Positions 9,037-18,498 of a stretch of DNA of 64,000 nucleotides are shown here, in pieces (the stretch's first letter is position 1; every line of letters starts with the position of its first letter). The notes beneath the pieces were generated by a model. That model was not told where the DNA came from, made no database searches, and saw nothing but the letters and a program-made list of their open reading frames with translations. The position numbers and the translations under genes are program-made. Source of the DNA: Propionibacteriaceae bacterium (lineage in GTDB: Bacteria > Actinomycetota > Actinomycetes > Propionibacteriales > Propionibacteriaceae); assembly GCA_017306015.1 (NCBI GenBank), contig JAFKJK010000024.1, forward strand, positions 1 to 64,000. The letters run 5' to 3'.

Positions 9037-9971
9037 CGGCGGGCATCCTTGTCTCGGGTGAGGTAGCGCTGGACCAGCGAAACGGCCAGGACGATCACGA
9101 AGAAGACCAGCGAGATCGCGGACGCGTATCCGGTCTGCTGCTGCTGGAAGCCGGTGCGCACCGCCATGAACACCACCGTCGAGGTGGAGTCCAGCGGCCC
9201 GCCCTCGGTCATGATGTTGACCTGGGTGAACAGGGAGAACGCGGCGATCGTGATCGTGATCAGGATGAAGATCGCCGTCTGCCGCAGGCCGGGCCAGGTG
9301 ACGTGGACGAACTGCTGCCAGCGGCCGGCGCCGTCCAGGGACGCGGCCTCGTACAGCTCGCCGGGGATCGTCTGCAGGCCGGACAGCCAGATGACCATGT
9401 GGAAGCCGCACGCCTGCCAGATCGACAGCAGGATGATCGAGATCAGGGCCCAGTGCGGGTCGCCCAGCCAGTCCGGGCCCTGGATGCCGAACTTCGCCAG
9501 CAGCACGTTGAACAGCCCGTCCGGCTGGTACATGAACATCCACAGCATGGAGACCACGACCATCGAGGTGACCACGGGCAGGAAGTAGACGGTCCGGAAG
9601 AAGTTGGTGCCGCGCATCCTGGTGTTGATCAGGACGGCGAGGCCGAGCGCGACCGCCGACTGTATGGGGACGATCACGACCGCGAAGATCACGGTGTTGG
9701 CCAGCGACTTCCAGAAGGTGTCGTTGCCGAACAGCCGGACGAAGTTGTCGACGCCGATGAACCGGGCCGGCTCCGGCGAGATCAGGCGGGCGTTGGTGAA
9801 CGCCAGCACGAAGGTGAGCCCGATCGGGATCAGCAGGAAGGTGATCACCAGGACCGCGGCCGGCAGGAGCATCAGGACGGCCGTGCGGCGTGCGGTCCGG
9901 TCGGTCTTCTTCAGCGAGTGCGCGGCGGTGGGTGGGATCGCATGCGGCACGGCGGCGGCATCGGCGCTCAT
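9033..9971 (-). CDS. Carbohydrate ABC transporter permease (MalF/UgpA-like)
   Basis: The 312-residue protein has about six membrane segments, starting with AVLMLLPAAVLVITFLLIP near residue 32. It carries the EAASLDGAGRWQQFVHVTWP coupling loop of sugar importers. The start MSADAAAVPH is chosen because GAGAGGA precedes the ATG at 9971; the frame stays open farther upstream but runs into the repeat array. It forms the channel with the MalG-like subunit. The upstream repeats (10024-10352) separate it from the binding-protein gene of the same operon. Confidence 0.9.
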   Translation of the reverse strand: MSADAAAVPHAIPPTAAHSLKKTDRTARRTAVLMLLPAAVLVITFLLIPIGLTFVLAFTNARLISPEPARFIGVDNFVRLFGNDTFWKSLANTVIFAVVIVPIQSAVALGLAVLINTRMRGTNFFRTVYFLPVVTSMVVVSMLWMFMYQPDGLFNVLLAKFGIQGPDWLGDPHWALISIILLSIWQACGFHMVIWLSGLQTIPGELYEAASLDGAGRWQQFVHVTWPGLRQTAIFILITITIAAFSLFTQVNIMTEGGPLDSTSTVVFMAVRTGFQQQQTGYASAISLVFFVIVLAVSLVQRYLTRDKDARR

Positions 9972-10023
9972 GGGAGTCCTCTCTGGTTCGGCTGTTTCGG
10001 CTTGTCGAGGCCACCCCACCCAC

Positions 10024-10352
10024 GTCATCCCAGGCTTGACCGGGATGACGGGGAGGTTGGCCGGGAGCTTGTGTTGTCCCTCGGCCTCGTCGTCCCGGGC
10101 TTGACCCGGGATCTCGGTCTCCAGGACGGGATCGGGATCCCCGCTTGGCGCCTGGCTGGCGGGAGGTTGGCTGCGGCTTGTGTCGTCCCACCCCTCTCGT
10201 CGTCCCGGGCTTGACCCGGGATCCCCGTCGCCTGGTCGGGGACAGGATCCCGGCTTGGCGCCTGATGGCGGGAGGTTGGCTGCGACTTGTGTCGTCCGTC
10301 CCCCCTCGTCATCCCGGGCTTGCCCCGGGATCTCGGCGTGCGCCGGGATGAC
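10024..10352. repeat. REP-like palindromic array between binding-protein and permease genes
   Basis: Four copies of a 26-bp palindrome built on TCCCGGGCTTGACCCGGGA lie at 10024-10049, 10088-10113, 10198-10223 and 10307-10332. The first is diverged. The last three are spaced about 110 bp, with a shared filler (CTTGGCGCCTG, GCGGGAGGTTGGCTGCG, CTTGTGTCGTCC), so this is a tandem array of a larger unit. A tail reading CGCCGGGATGACGAGC follows. In the transcript the units fold into strong stem-loops after the binding-protein coding region. A single related hairpin lies at 56727-56744. Confidence 0.85.
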
Positions 10353-10371
10353 GAGCGAGGTGGGCGGTGAA

Positions 10372-11679
10372 CTACTGCTGGAAGTAGTTGTTGGACGACT
10401 GGTTGGCGTCGATGTCCTTCACGGCCTGGTCGAGGGCCTGCTGGGGATCGGCGCCGTTCAGGATGTCCTGGGCGGTCTTGGTGAACTCGGTCGCGATGAA
10501 CGGGTAGCCGGGTGTCGGCGGACGGAGCACCGCGAACTTCTGCGAGAACTGGCGGAAGATCTCGTTCTCGCCGCCCTTCTCGAAGCCCTTCACCTGCTGG
10601 GCCGCCGCGTCCGTGGCCGGGATGGTGCCGGTGGCGGTGGAGACCGAGGCCACGTACTTGTCCTGGGCGGCGTACTTCATGTAGTCCATCGCACCGGCCT
10701 GGTCGGCGCAGCCGGTGGTGATGCCCCACTGCCAGGAGCCGCCACCGATCTTCGGGCCGCTGCCCAGATCGACCGGCGGGATGAACAGCACGTCGTCACC
10801 GAACTTCTTGCGGGCGTCCGCTGCACCCCAGGAGCCGTTGTAGATGATCGCGGTCTTGCCGTTGAGGAAGTCGGCGGCCGGGTCGGTGCCCGATTTCAGC
10901 GGCATGAACTTGTCCGTGACCAGGCCGCGGAACCACTTCGCCCACGCGAGCGCCTGCGGGCCGTTGAGCGCGCCCTGGGCGGACTTGTAGTCGGTGCGGT
11001 TGATCAGGTCGCCGCCAGCGCTCTGCAGGAAGGGGGAGTAGGCGTAGGGCCACCACTCGCCGGTGGAGCTGGTCTGCAGGTCGAGTGGGTACTTGAAGTC
11101 GCCGGAGTCGCGGATCTTGGTGAGCGCCGCGGTGAACTCTGCGCTGGTCCACGGTGACTCGATGGTGGGGACGCGGATCCCGTACTTCTTGAGCGTGGAC
11201 GTGCGTGTGGTGAAGTTCAGCGCGACGTCGTAGTAGCCGTAGGAGTAGGTCTTGTCGTTCCACTTGCCCAGCACGGACGGGAGGAACTTGCTCAGGGTGT
11301 CGTCCATCCCCTGCAGCGGCGCGAGGTAGCCGGCCCACGCCCAGTTGGGGACGTTCGGTCCGTCGATGTCGAGGATGCAGGGCAGCTTCTTCGCTGCGGC
11401 CGCCGCGACCACGGACTGGTTGTAGGAGTCCTGCGGGAAGGCCTGGACGTCGACCTTGTACTTGGTCTGGCTGGCGTTGTAGTCGGTGACGATCTGCTGG
11501 ATGGCCGCGAGCTCGGCCTTGTTGCCGGCATTGTGCGTCCACATGGTCAGGGTCTGGACGCCACCCGGGGCGGCCGCTTCGGTGCTGGTCGTCCCACCCT
11601 TGGAGCACGCCGCGAGCGAGACGGCGAGGGACACGGCCACGAACGTCGTGGCCACCAGCTTGGCTGTGTGCTTGAGCAC
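10372..11679 (-). CDS. Extracellular sugar-binding lipoprotein of an ABC importer
   Basis: The 435-residue protein starts with a lipoprotein signal: basic MLKHTAK, a hydrophobic stretch and lipobox LAAC near residue 25. A Ser/Thr/Ala linker and a family-1 solute-binding fold (QTLTMWTHNAG near the start) follow. It should be anchored outside the membrane and deliver sugar to the two permeases. The start is GTG with GGAGGAAAG upstream. It is first in an operon with two permeases and a GH32-like hydrolase, so a fructose-containing oligosaccharide is a reasonable but unproven ligand. The divergent LacI regulator and the operator upstream indicate sugar-responsive control. Confidence 0.92.
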   Translation of the reverse strand: MLKHTAKLVATTFVAVSLAVSLAACSKGGTTSTEAAAPGGVQTLTMWTHNAGNKAELAAIQQIVTDYNASQTKYKVDVQAFPQDSYNQSVVAAAAAKKLPCILDIDGPNVPNWAWAGYLAPLQGMDDTLSKFLPSVLGKWNDKTYSYGYYDVALNFTTRTSTLKKYGIRVPTIESPWTSAEFTAALTKIRDSGDFKYPLDLQTSSTGEWWPYAYSPFLQSAGGDLINRTDYKSAQGALNGPQALAWAKWFRGLVTDKFMPLKSGTDPAADFLNGKTAIIYNGSWGAADARKKFGDDVLFIPPVDLGSGPKIGGGSWQWGITTGCADQAGAMDYMKYAAQDKYVASVSTATGTIPATDAAAQQVKGFEKGGENEIFRQFSQKFAVLRPPTPGYPFIATEFTKTAQDILNGADPQQALDQAVKDIDANQSSNNYFQQ

Positions 11680-11700
11680 TCTTTCCTCCGTTGGATCTGA

Positions 11701-11723
11701 AGCCCGGGGGAAGCCCCCCGGCT
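11701..11723 (-). promoter_or_regulatory. Leader hairpin upstream of the binding-protein gene
   Basis: AGCCCGGGGG and CCCCCCGGCT form a GC-rich, nearly perfect 10-bp stem with a 3-base loop. It lies between the operator (11738-11755) and the ribosome binding site of the binding-protein gene. In the 5' untranslated RNA it could stabilise the message or act in attenuation. Confidence 0.45.
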
Positions 11724-11737
11724 GAAGCCTGCTGAAG

Positions 11738-11755
11738 TGCTAAAAGGATTTAGCA
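11738..11755. promoter_or_regulatory. LacI-family operator
   Basis: TGCTAAA-AGGA-TTTAGCA is a perfect 7-bp inverted repeat in the divergent control region between the sugar operon and its LacI gene. On the minus strand it reads TGCTAAAT, which could double as an extended -10 element for the sugar operon, so binding would block transcription. A second left half-site (TGCTAAAAGG, then a degenerate right arm) lies at 11796-11812, nearer the LacI gene, and may give cooperative or autoregulatory binding. Confidence 0.78.
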
Positions 11756-11869
11756 TGGAGAAGGTAGCATCGGCTGGGCCAGGTCGGCAAGGGGGTGCTA
11801 AAAGGTTTCTGCGGAGTGTCCCGGTATCATGCTCCGAACGACACCACCACGACACCGGGAGAAGCAGCC

Positions 11870-12877
11870 ATGGCGAAGCGGGCCACGCTCACCGACGTTG
11901 CGCGGCTGGCCGGACTGTCCCCGACGACGGTGAGCATGGTGCTCAACGAGCGACCCAACTCCCGCCTCAGCGAGGACGCGGCCGAGCGCGTCCGGGCGGC
12001 CGCGGCGAAGCTGAACTACCGGCCGAATCCCGCCGCGCGGGGCCTGCGGCTGGGCAAGACCCGGACGGTGGGCTTCATCTCCGACGAGGTGACCATCACC
12101 CGCTACGCGTCCGCCATGATCCGGGGTCTGCTCGAGGTGGCCGAGGAGCGCGACCACACCGTCCTGATCTCCGAGTCCGGCCGGAGGGCCGACCGCATCG
12201 CCAGCGCGCTGGAGCTGATGCTCGACCGGCAGGCCGACGGGATCGTGTTCGGGCTGATGGGCGCCAAGCAGATCGACGTGCCGGTGATCGCGGACGTCCC
12301 GGTCGTTCTCAGCAACGCCAGGTCGGCGAGCGGGCTGCCGTGCGTCCTCCCGGACGAGTTCCGGGCCGGCTTCGAGGCAGCGCACTACCTGCTGGAGCGC
12401 GGCCATCGCCGGATCGCGTTCATCGGGCGCTCCGAGGCCCTGCTCGACCCGGTGCTCTCGGTGACGATCGGCGCGCGCTACGCCGGCCTCGACGCAGCGC
12501 TGGCCGAGTCCGGGATCGAGTTCGTCCACCAGGTCGACGGTCGCTTCTGGGAGCCCGATCTGGGCTACGCCGGCGCGCAGGAGGTGTTCCAGCGGACGGA
12601 GGTGACCGCGATCATCGCGGCCAACGACCGGGTGGCGTTCGGGGTCTACCAGGCCGCGCAGGAGCGCGGGCTGCGCATTCCGGACGACCTGTCGGTGGTG
12701 TCGTTCGACGACGAGTACCTCGCGTCCTACCTGCGTCCGCAGCTGACGACGATGCAGATCCCGTACCTCGACATGGGTCGCGTGGCCATGGAGCTCGTGC
12801 TCGACGGGGATCCGCCGACCGAGACGCTGGTGCCGATGCCGCTCCAGGAGCGGGGCTCGGTCCGTGCCCTGAGCTGA
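11870..12877 (+). CDS. LacI-family transcriptional regulator
   Basis: The 335-residue protein has the N-terminal LacI helix-turn-helix (ATLTDVARLAGLSPTTVSMVL) and hinge helix (NYRPNPAARGLR), then a periplasmic-binding-protein-like effector domain ending in SVVSFDDEYLASYLRPQLTT. The ATG at 11870 has GGGAGAAG upstream. It is divergent from the sugar importer/hydrolase operon, and the palindrome at 11738-11755 lies between them, so it is probably that operon's repressor with the imported sugar or a product as inducer. Confidence 0.92.
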   Translation: MAKRATLTDVARLAGLSPTTVSMVLNERPNSRLSEDAAERVRAAAAKLNYRPNPAARGLRLGKTRTVGFISDEVTITRYASAMIRGLLEVAEERDHTVLISESGRRADRIASALELMLDRQADGIVFGLMGAKQIDVPVIADVPVVLSNARSASGLPCVLPDEFRAGFEAAHYLLERGHRRIAFIGRSEALLDPVLSVTIGARYAGLDAALAESGIEFVHQVDGRFWEPDLGYAGAQEVFQRTEVTAIIAANDRVAFGVYQAAQERGLRIPDDLSVVSFDDEYLASYLRPQLTTMQIPYLDMGRVAMELVLDGDPPTETLVPMPLQERGSVRALS

Positions 12878-12899
12878 GGCCCGCGGCTGCCGGGGTCCG

Positions 12900-15254
12900 T
12901 CAGCGCCGGACCCAGGCGGCCAGGTGCTCGCCGGTCAGGGTGGACGCGGACGCCGCCAGGTCGGCCGGCGTCCCGGTGAACACCACCCGGCCGCCGTCGT
13001 GGCCGGCGCCGGGACCGAGGTCGACGATCCAGTCGGCGTGGGCCATCACGGCGAGGTGGTGCTCGATCACGATCACCGTCCGGCCGGCGTCGACCAGCCG
13101 GTCGAGCAGGGCGAGGAGGTGCTCGACGTCGGCCAGGTGCAGGCCGGAGGTCGGCTCGTCCAGGATGAAGATCCCGCCGCGTCCGCCCAGGTGGGTGGCC
13201 AGCTTCAGCCGCTGCCGTTCGCCTCCGGACAAGGTCGTCAGCGGTTGGCCCAGGGTCAGGTAGCCGAGCCCAACGTCCACCAGCCGGTCGAGGATGGCCT
13301 GGGCGGCCGGGGTCTTCGCGTACCCGGCGGAGAGGAACGCCGCCGCCTCGGCGACCGGCAGTTCCAGCACCTCGCTGATGTCCCGGCCGCCCAGCCGGTA
13401 CTCGAGCACGGCGGCGTCGAACCGGCGTCCCTCGCAGACCTCGCAGGTGGACGCCAGCGTCGCCATGAAACCCAGGTCGGTGAACACCACGCCGGCGCCG
13501 TTGCAGTTCGGGCAGGCGCCCTCGGAGTTCGCGCTGAACAGGGCAGGCTTGACCCCGTTCGCCTTCGCGAACGCCTTGCGGATCGGCTCCAGGGCCCCGG
13601 TGTAGGTCGCCGGATTGCTCCGACGCGAGCCCTTGATCGGGGTCTGGTCGACCAGCACCACCCCGTCCCGGTTGGCCAGCGAACCGGCGACCAGGGAGCT
13701 CTTGCCCGAGCCCGCCACGCCGGTGACGACGGTCAGCACGCCGAGCGGGAAGTCCACGTCCACGTCGCGGAGGTTGTGCAGGTTCGCCCCGCGGACCTCC
13801 AGCGTGCCGGACGGCGAGCGCAGCGACGGCTTCAGGGGCGTCCGGTCGTCCAGGTGGCGTCCCGTCAGCGTCCCGGACGCGCGCAGCCCGGCGACCGTCC
13901 CCTCGTAGACCACCCGGCCGCCCGCCGACCCGGCACCGGGGCCGAGGTCGACGACATGGTCGGCGATCTCGATGGTCTCGGGCTCGTGTTCGACGACCAG
14001 GACGGTGTTGCCCTTGTCCCGCAGGCGCAGCAGCAGGGCGTTCATCTTCGCCACGTCGTGCGGGTGCAGCCCCGCGGTCGGCTCGTCGAAGACATAGCTG
14101 ACGTCGGTGAGCGGCGAGCCGAGATGCCGGATCATCTTCGCCCGCTGCGCCTCGCCACCGGACAGGCTGCCGGCGGGACGGTCGAGGCTGAGGTAGCCCA
14201 GGCCGATCTCGACGAAGCCGTCCAGGAGGTGCTGCAGCTTGTCCAGCAGCGGTCCGACGCTCGGCTCGTCCAGGCCGCGCACCCACTCGGCCAGTTCGGT
14301 GATCTGCAGGGACGCGGCGTCGGCGATGTTCACCCCGCCGATCCGCGACGACCGGGCGAGCTCGCTCAGCCGCGTCCCGCCGCACTCGGGGCAGGTGGCG
14401 AAGGTGATCGCCCGCTCGACGAATGCCCGGATGTGCGGCTGCATCGCGTCGGTGTCCTTGCTCAGGAACGACTTCTGGATGCGCGGGATCAGGCCCTCGA
14501 AGGTGACGTTGATGCCGTCGACCTTGATCCGGGTCGGCTCCTTGTACAACAGGGCGTTCAGCTCGCGCTGGGTGAAGTCGCGGATGGGCTTGTCGCCGGG
14601 GAAGAAGCCGGAGTTGCGGAAGATCCGTCCGTACCAGCCCTCGGTGGAGTAGTTGGGGACGAGCAGCGCTCCCTCGGCGATCGACTTCGTCTCGTCGTAC
14701 AGGGCGGTCAGGTCGAAGTCGGAGATGCTGCCCCTGCCCTCGCAGCGCGGACACATGCCGCCGATGACGCTGAACTCGCGGCGCTCCTTGACCGTGCGTC
14801 CGGCCTTCTCGACGGTGATGGCTCCGGCGCCCGAGGTGGAGGCGACGTTGAACGAGAACGCCTGGGGCGGCCCGATCCTGGGGAGGCCGCAGCGGCTGAA
14901 CAGCACCCGCAGCATGGCGTGGGCGTCGGTCGCCGTCCCGACGGTCGAGCGGGGATCGGAGCCCATCCGCTCCTGGTCGACGACGATGGTCGTGGTGAGG
15001 CCTTCGAGCACGTCCACGTCGGGCCGGGCCATGGACGGCATGAACGACTGCGCGAAGGCGGAGTAGGTCTCGTTCACCAGCCGCTGCGACTCGGCGGCGA
15101 TGGTGTCGAAGACCAACGAGCTCTTGCCCGAACCGGACACGCCGGTGAAGACGGTCAGCCGCCGTTTGGGCAACTGGACGCTGATGTCGGTGAGGTTGTT
15201 CTCCCTGGCTCCGTGGATGCTGATGACGTCATGACTGTCGGCTGGCGTGCTCAC
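12900..15254 (-). CDS. UvrA-like ABC ATPase (UvrA paralogue)
   Basis: The 784-residue protein has two ABC cassettes. Walker A motifs are [10 protein letters not shown] and [10 protein letters not shown], and signatures are [10 protein letters not shown] and [10 protein letters not shown]. Zinc-finger cysteines are visible in CPRCEGRGS and in CEVCEGRR. The organisation is that of UvrA, but the length is about 150 residues shorter than housekeeping UvrA (around 950), as in UvrA2/DrrC-like paralogues linked to DNA-damaging drugs. The GTG start at 15254 begins [20 protein letters not shown], matching the conserved N-terminus; the weak site AGGA precedes it. It may give tolerance to DNA-binding compounds. 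Near 15.4-15.6 kb a repeat array separates it from an MFS exporter gene. Confidence 0.85.
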   Translation of the reverse strand: MSTPADSHDVISIHGARENNLTDISVQLPKRRLTVFTGVSGSGKSSLVFDTIAAESQRLVNETYSAFAQSFMPSMARPDVDVLEGLTTTIVVDQERMGSDPRSTVGTATDAHAMLRVLFSRCGLPRIGPPQAFSFNVASTSGAGAITVEKAGRTVKERREFSVIGGMCPRCEGRGSISDFDLTALYDETKSIAEGALLVPNYSTEGWYGRIFRNSGFFPGDKPIRDFTQRELNALLYKEPTRIKVDGINVTFEGLIPRIQKSFLSKDTDAMQPHIRAFVERAITFATCPECGGTRLSELARSSRIGGVNIADAASLQITELAEWVRGLDEPSVGPLLDKLQHLLDGFVEIGLGYLSLDRPAGSLSGGEAQRAKMIRHLGSPLTDVSYVFDEPTAGLHPHDVAKMNALLLRLRDKGNTVLVVEHEPETIEIADHVVDLGPGAGSAGGRVVYEGTVAGLRASGTLTGRHLDDRTPLKPSLRSPSGTLEVRGANLHNLRDVDVDFPLGVLTVVTGVAGSGKSSLVAGSLANRDGVVLVDQTPIKGSRRSNPATYTGALEPIRKAFAKANGVKPALFSANSEGACPNCNGAGVVFTDLGFMATLASTCEVCEGRRFDAAVLEYRLGGRDISEVLELPVAEAAAFLSAGYAKTPAAQAILDRLVDVGLGYLTLGQPLTTLSGGERQRLKLATHLGGRGGIFILDEPTSGLHLADVEHLLALLDRLVDAGRTVIVIEHHLAVMAHADWIVDLGPGAGHDGGRVVFTGTPADLAASASTLTGEHLAAWVRR

Positions 15255-15390
15255 CGGGCCATCCTGACAGGCTGGCTGCGGCGCCGAGCGACAAGCGTGC
15301 CCCATCAGTGGGCGGAATTGCCCCGGATCCGGGCTCCAGCGACGCACTGCCAGCGCGAATGTGTCAGCCCGCCGGCCCGAACAGTGGCCC

Positions 15391-15593
15391 TGAACCATCG
15401 GGGACAGGTACTTCGGTTCACCGTGTGAACCATCGGGGACAGGTACTTCGGTTCACCGTGTGAACCATCGGGGACAGGTACTTCGGTTCACCGTGTGAAC
15501 CATCGGGGACAGGTACTTCGGTTCGCCGTGTGAACCAGCGGGGACAGGTACTTCGGTTCACCGTGAACCATCGGGGACAGGTACTTCGGTTCA
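15391..15593. repeat. Six-copy tandem array of the 30-bp repeat
   Basis: Copies begin at 15391, 15426, 15461, 15496, 15531 and 15564. The period is 35 bp (33 for the last), with the near-constant 5-bp filler CCGTG. Each has TGAACC...GGTTCA ends and core GGGGACAGGTACTTC. Copies differ by at most a few bases, indicating recent amplification. All read in one orientation, opposite to the array at 18496-18666. The array fills the space between the UvrA-like gene and the MFS gene. Confidence 0.92.
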
Positions 15594-15707
15594 CCGCGCT
15601 CAGTGATGGGTAAGGCTACGACCTCGGGACTGATTCGGATCGGGTTAGCGTTGACGGGTTCGGCGCCACGGTCGTCGCCGCCCACAGCCTCGCTGACAAG
15701 GAGCAAC

Positions 15708-17201
15708 ATGCCCCCGACCGAGACCACCCGAACTCCCGAGATCATCCAGACCCGGGTTCCGCCGCCCCGCGAGCCGGCACCTGAGCGCCCCGAGCGCCTG
15801 CCTCGGTCCACCGTCACGCTGCTCGCGGTCCTGCTGGTCGGCGCCTTCGTGGTGATCCTGAACGAGACCGCGATGAACGTCGCACTGTCGCGGATCATGG
15901 ACGACCTTGCGGTCACCGAACGCACCGCCCAGTGGCTCACCACCGGCTTCATGCTGACCATGGCGGTGGTGATCCCCACCTCGGGCTGGCTGCTGCAGCG
16001 GCTGAGCACCCGGCAGGTGTTCACCCTTGCCATGTCCCTGTTCTCGGCCGGGACGCTGATCGCCGCGGTGTCGTTCGCCTTCCCGCTGCTGCTGACCGGA
16101 CGGATCGTCCAGGCGTGCGGGACGGCGATCATGATGCCGCTGATGATGACCACCGTGATGGAGGTCGTCCCGGCCAACATGCGGGGACGGGTGATGGGCA
16201 CCATCAGCCTGGTGATCGCCTGCGCACCGGCCGTCGGGCCGACGCTGTCAGGCCTGATCCTGCAGTTCTTCGCCTGGCGGTTCGTGTTCGTGATGGTGCT
16301 GCCGATCGCGCTGGTCATCCTCGCGCTCGGCCTACGGCTCGTCCCCAACGTCGACACCGGACGGGACGCGAAACTCGATGTGGTCAGCCTGCCGCTGGCC
16401 GCGCTCGGCTTCGGCGGGCTGGTGTACGGGCTGAGCCTGGTCGGCAACGCCGAGGCCCCGGCGTGGGCGCTGCCAACCGTGCTCGCCGTCGGCGCGGTGG
16501 CACTGCTCGGCTTCGGGCTGCGCCAGCTGGTGCTACAGCGCACCGACGACGCGCTGCTCGACCTGCGTACCTTCGCCGTCCCCGAGTTCAGCCTCGCGGT
16601 CGTGGTGATGGCGCTGGTGATGCTGGTGCTGTTCGGCTCGATCATCGCCACGCCCCTGGTCCTGCAGCAGGTGCTCCACCAGCGGCCGCTGGAGGTCGGG
16701 CTGCTGCTGCTGCCCGGCGGGCTGCTGATGGGGCTGCTCGGCCCGGTGGTCGGCCGGCTGTACGACCGCGTCGGACCTCGCTGGCTGGTCGTGCCCGGTG
16801 GTGTCACCGTCGCGGTGGCGTTCGCCATCTTCGCGACGATCTCGCCGACCACACCCTGGTGGCACCTGCTCGTGGCCAACCTCGTGATGAGCGCCGGGCT
16901 GGCGTTCATGTTCACCCCGCTGTTCACGGTCGCACTCGGGTCGCTGCCACATCACCTGATCAGCTACGGCTCGGCCGTGGTCGGCACCGTCCAGCAGGTC
17001 GCCGGGGCTGCGGGGACGGCGCTGTTCGTGACCATCATGTCCACGGTCGCGGCGCAAGCCGGCGGGACGGCAGAGGCGGCGCTCGCGTCCGGCGCCCGGA
17101 CGGCGTTCCTCACCGTGGGTTGCGTCTGGCTGCTGGCCATCGTCGGCGGGTTCTTCCTCCGCCGTCCGGCCGAGGACGCCGGAGTGCCGCTCGCCCACTG
17201 A
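15708..17201 (+). CDS. MFS drug exporter, DHA2 (14-TM) family
   Basis: The 497-residue protein has about 14 membrane segments. It carries LNETAMNVALSRIM (DHA2 motif D1) in the first helix and APAVGPTLSG (antiporter motif C) in the fifth. It should export small hydrophobic or cationic compounds with proton antiport. The ATG at 15708 is chosen because AAGGAG lies just upstream; the open frame extends to 15603 without such a site. No regulator is adjacent. The gene and the following glycerate kinase gene are flanked by oppositely oriented repeat arrays. Confidence 0.88.
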   Translation: MPPTETTRTPEIIQTRVPPPREPAPERPERLPRSTVTLLAVLLVGAFVVILNETAMNVALSRIMDDLAVTERTAQWLTTGFMLTMAVVIPTSGWLLQRLSTRQVFTLAMSLFSAGTLIAAVSFAFPLLLTGRIVQACGTAIMMPLMMTTVMEVVPANMRGRVMGTISLVIACAPAVGPTLSGLILQFFAWRFVFVMVLPIALVILALGLRLVPNVDTGRDAKLDVVSLPLAALGFGGLVYGLSLVGNAEAPAWALPTVLAVGAVALLGFGLRQLVLQRTDDALLDLRTFAVPEFSLAVVVMALVMLVLFGSIIATPLVLQQVLHQRPLEVGLLLLPGGLLMGLLGPVVGRLYDRVGPRWLVVPGGVTVAVAFAIFATISPTTPWWHLLVANLVMSAGLAFMFTPLFTVALGSLPHHLISYGSAVVGTVQQVAGAAGTALFVTIMSTVAAQAGGTAEAALASGARTAFLTVGCVWLLAIVGGFFLRRPAEDAGVPLAH

Positions 17202-17367
17202 CCGCAGCAGCCAACTGTCTTCCCCAGCCCCGTACGCCCACTCCCACCGTCCCTGTGCTCCGTCCCTGTCCACCTCGACCCCGCGCCGCGGCCTCGCCGA
17301 ACCGCGACCCCTTGTCTGCGGGGGGTGGGGCGGCGGCGGGCCGACCTGAACTGGGAGGATGGACGCG

Positions 17368-18498
17368 ATGAGGATCGTGATCGCACCGGACTCCTTCAAG
17401 GAGTCGATGACCGCGGCAACGGCGGCGGCCGCGATCGAGCGTGGCGTGCGGCACGCGTTGCCGTACGCGGAGTGCGACGTCCTGCCGATCGCGGACGGTG
17501 GTGAAGGCACGCTGGACGCCCTCGCCCTGGCCTTGAAGGCCGAGCGGCGAGAGGTCGCCACCGTCGATGCGCTCGGACGCCCGGTGCGTGCTGAGTTCGC
17601 CCTCGCCGCGGACGGTCTGGCCGTCGTCGAGGTGGCCCAGGCCGTCGGGCTCGAACTGCTTGCCGGGCGGCGGGACGTGATGCACGCCACCACCACGGGA
17701 GTCGCGGCGCTCGTCCTCGCGGCCCTGGACGCCGGCGCGACCCGGATCATCGTTGGACTGGGCGGGACAGCCACGTGCGACGGGGGAGCGGGTCTCCTCG
17801 CCGGCCTCGGCGTCCGGTTGCTCGACGCGAGCGGCCAGGGGCTCCGTCCCGACCCGGACGGACTCGCCGACCTCAGCTCGGTGGACGCGTCGGAGCTCGA
17901 CCGCCGCATCGGCTTCATGGCTGCTGCCGGGATCACGCTGGCCTGCGACGTGACCAACCCGCTCCTGGGGCCGGACGGCGCCGCGGCCGTGTTCGGACCG
18001 CAGAAGGGCGCCACGTCTGAGCAGGTCCCGGTGCTCGAGGAGACCCTCTCGCGGTTGGCAGATGCGCTGGTCAGGGCAGGGTTCCCCGATGTCAGTGAGC
18101 GTGCAGGCGCCGGCGCGGCGGGCGGGCTCGGCGCGGCGTTCCTCGCGCTCGGCGCCGAACTGCGTCCGGGCTTCGCGGTGGTCGCGGAGGCCATCGGCCT
18201 GGAACAGGCGATCGCCTCGGCGGACCTGGTGATCACCGGTGAAGGCTCGCTCGATGCGCAGACCGGCTCCGGCAAGGCCCCGGCGGGGGTGGCCGCGCTG
18301 GCTGTCCGGTACGGCGTCCCGGTGCTGGCGTTCGCTGGCCGCGTCCCCGATCCGGAAGCCACGCTGAAGCTCGGCTTCGAGGCCGTCTTTCCGATCGCTG
18401 ACCGCGTCCCGTTGGCCGAAGCGCTGGCCAACGGCCCGGCACTCCTGGAGGCTGAGGTTGCTGCTCAACTGGCGTCCGGCCAGGCCACGCCTGCGTGA
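17368..18498 (+). CDS. Glycerate kinase (GarK/GlxK family)
   Basis: The 376-residue protein begins MRIVIAPDSFKESM, the hallmark of type-II glycerate kinases. It also carries PIADGGEGTLDAL, GLGGTATCDGGAGLL and ITGEGSLDAQTGSGKAP. It phosphorylates D-glycerate with ATP in the cytoplasm. An ATG at 17359 touches the ribosome site GGGAGG (17353-17358), so the ATG at 17368, nine bases downstream of it, is preferred. The stop TGA is the first triplet of a 30-bp repeat. The 166 bp between the MFS gene and this one hold no gene. Confidence 0.92.
   Translation: MRIVIAPDSFKESMTAATAAAAIERGVRHALPYAECDVLPIADGGEGTLDALALALKAERREVATVDALGRPVRAEFALAADGLAVVEVAQAVGLELLAGRRDVMHATTTGVAALVLAALDAGATRIIVGLGGTATCDGGAGLLAGLGVRLLDASGQGLRPDPDGLADLSSVDASELDRRIGFMAAAGITLACDVTNPLLGPDGAAAVFGPQKGATSEQVPVLEETLSRLADALVRAGFPDVSERAGAGAAGGLGAAFLALGAELRPGFAVVAEAIGLEQAIASADLVITGEGSLDAQTGSGKAPAGVAALAVRYGVPVLAFAGRVPDPEATLKLGFEAVFPIADRVPLAEALANGPALLEAEVAAQLASGQATPA

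Noticed and set aside
15391..15593. CRISPR-like appearance (30-bp repeats at 35-bp period)
   Set aside because: The intervals are a constant 5-bp CCGTG rather than unique spacers, and no cas genes are present.
15488..16927. 479-codon frame antisense to the MFS gene, ending in the repeat array
   Set aside because: Ser/Thr/Arg-rich translation and repeated NRSTCPRWF-type peptides come from the DNA repeats; the MFS protein opposite is clearly real.
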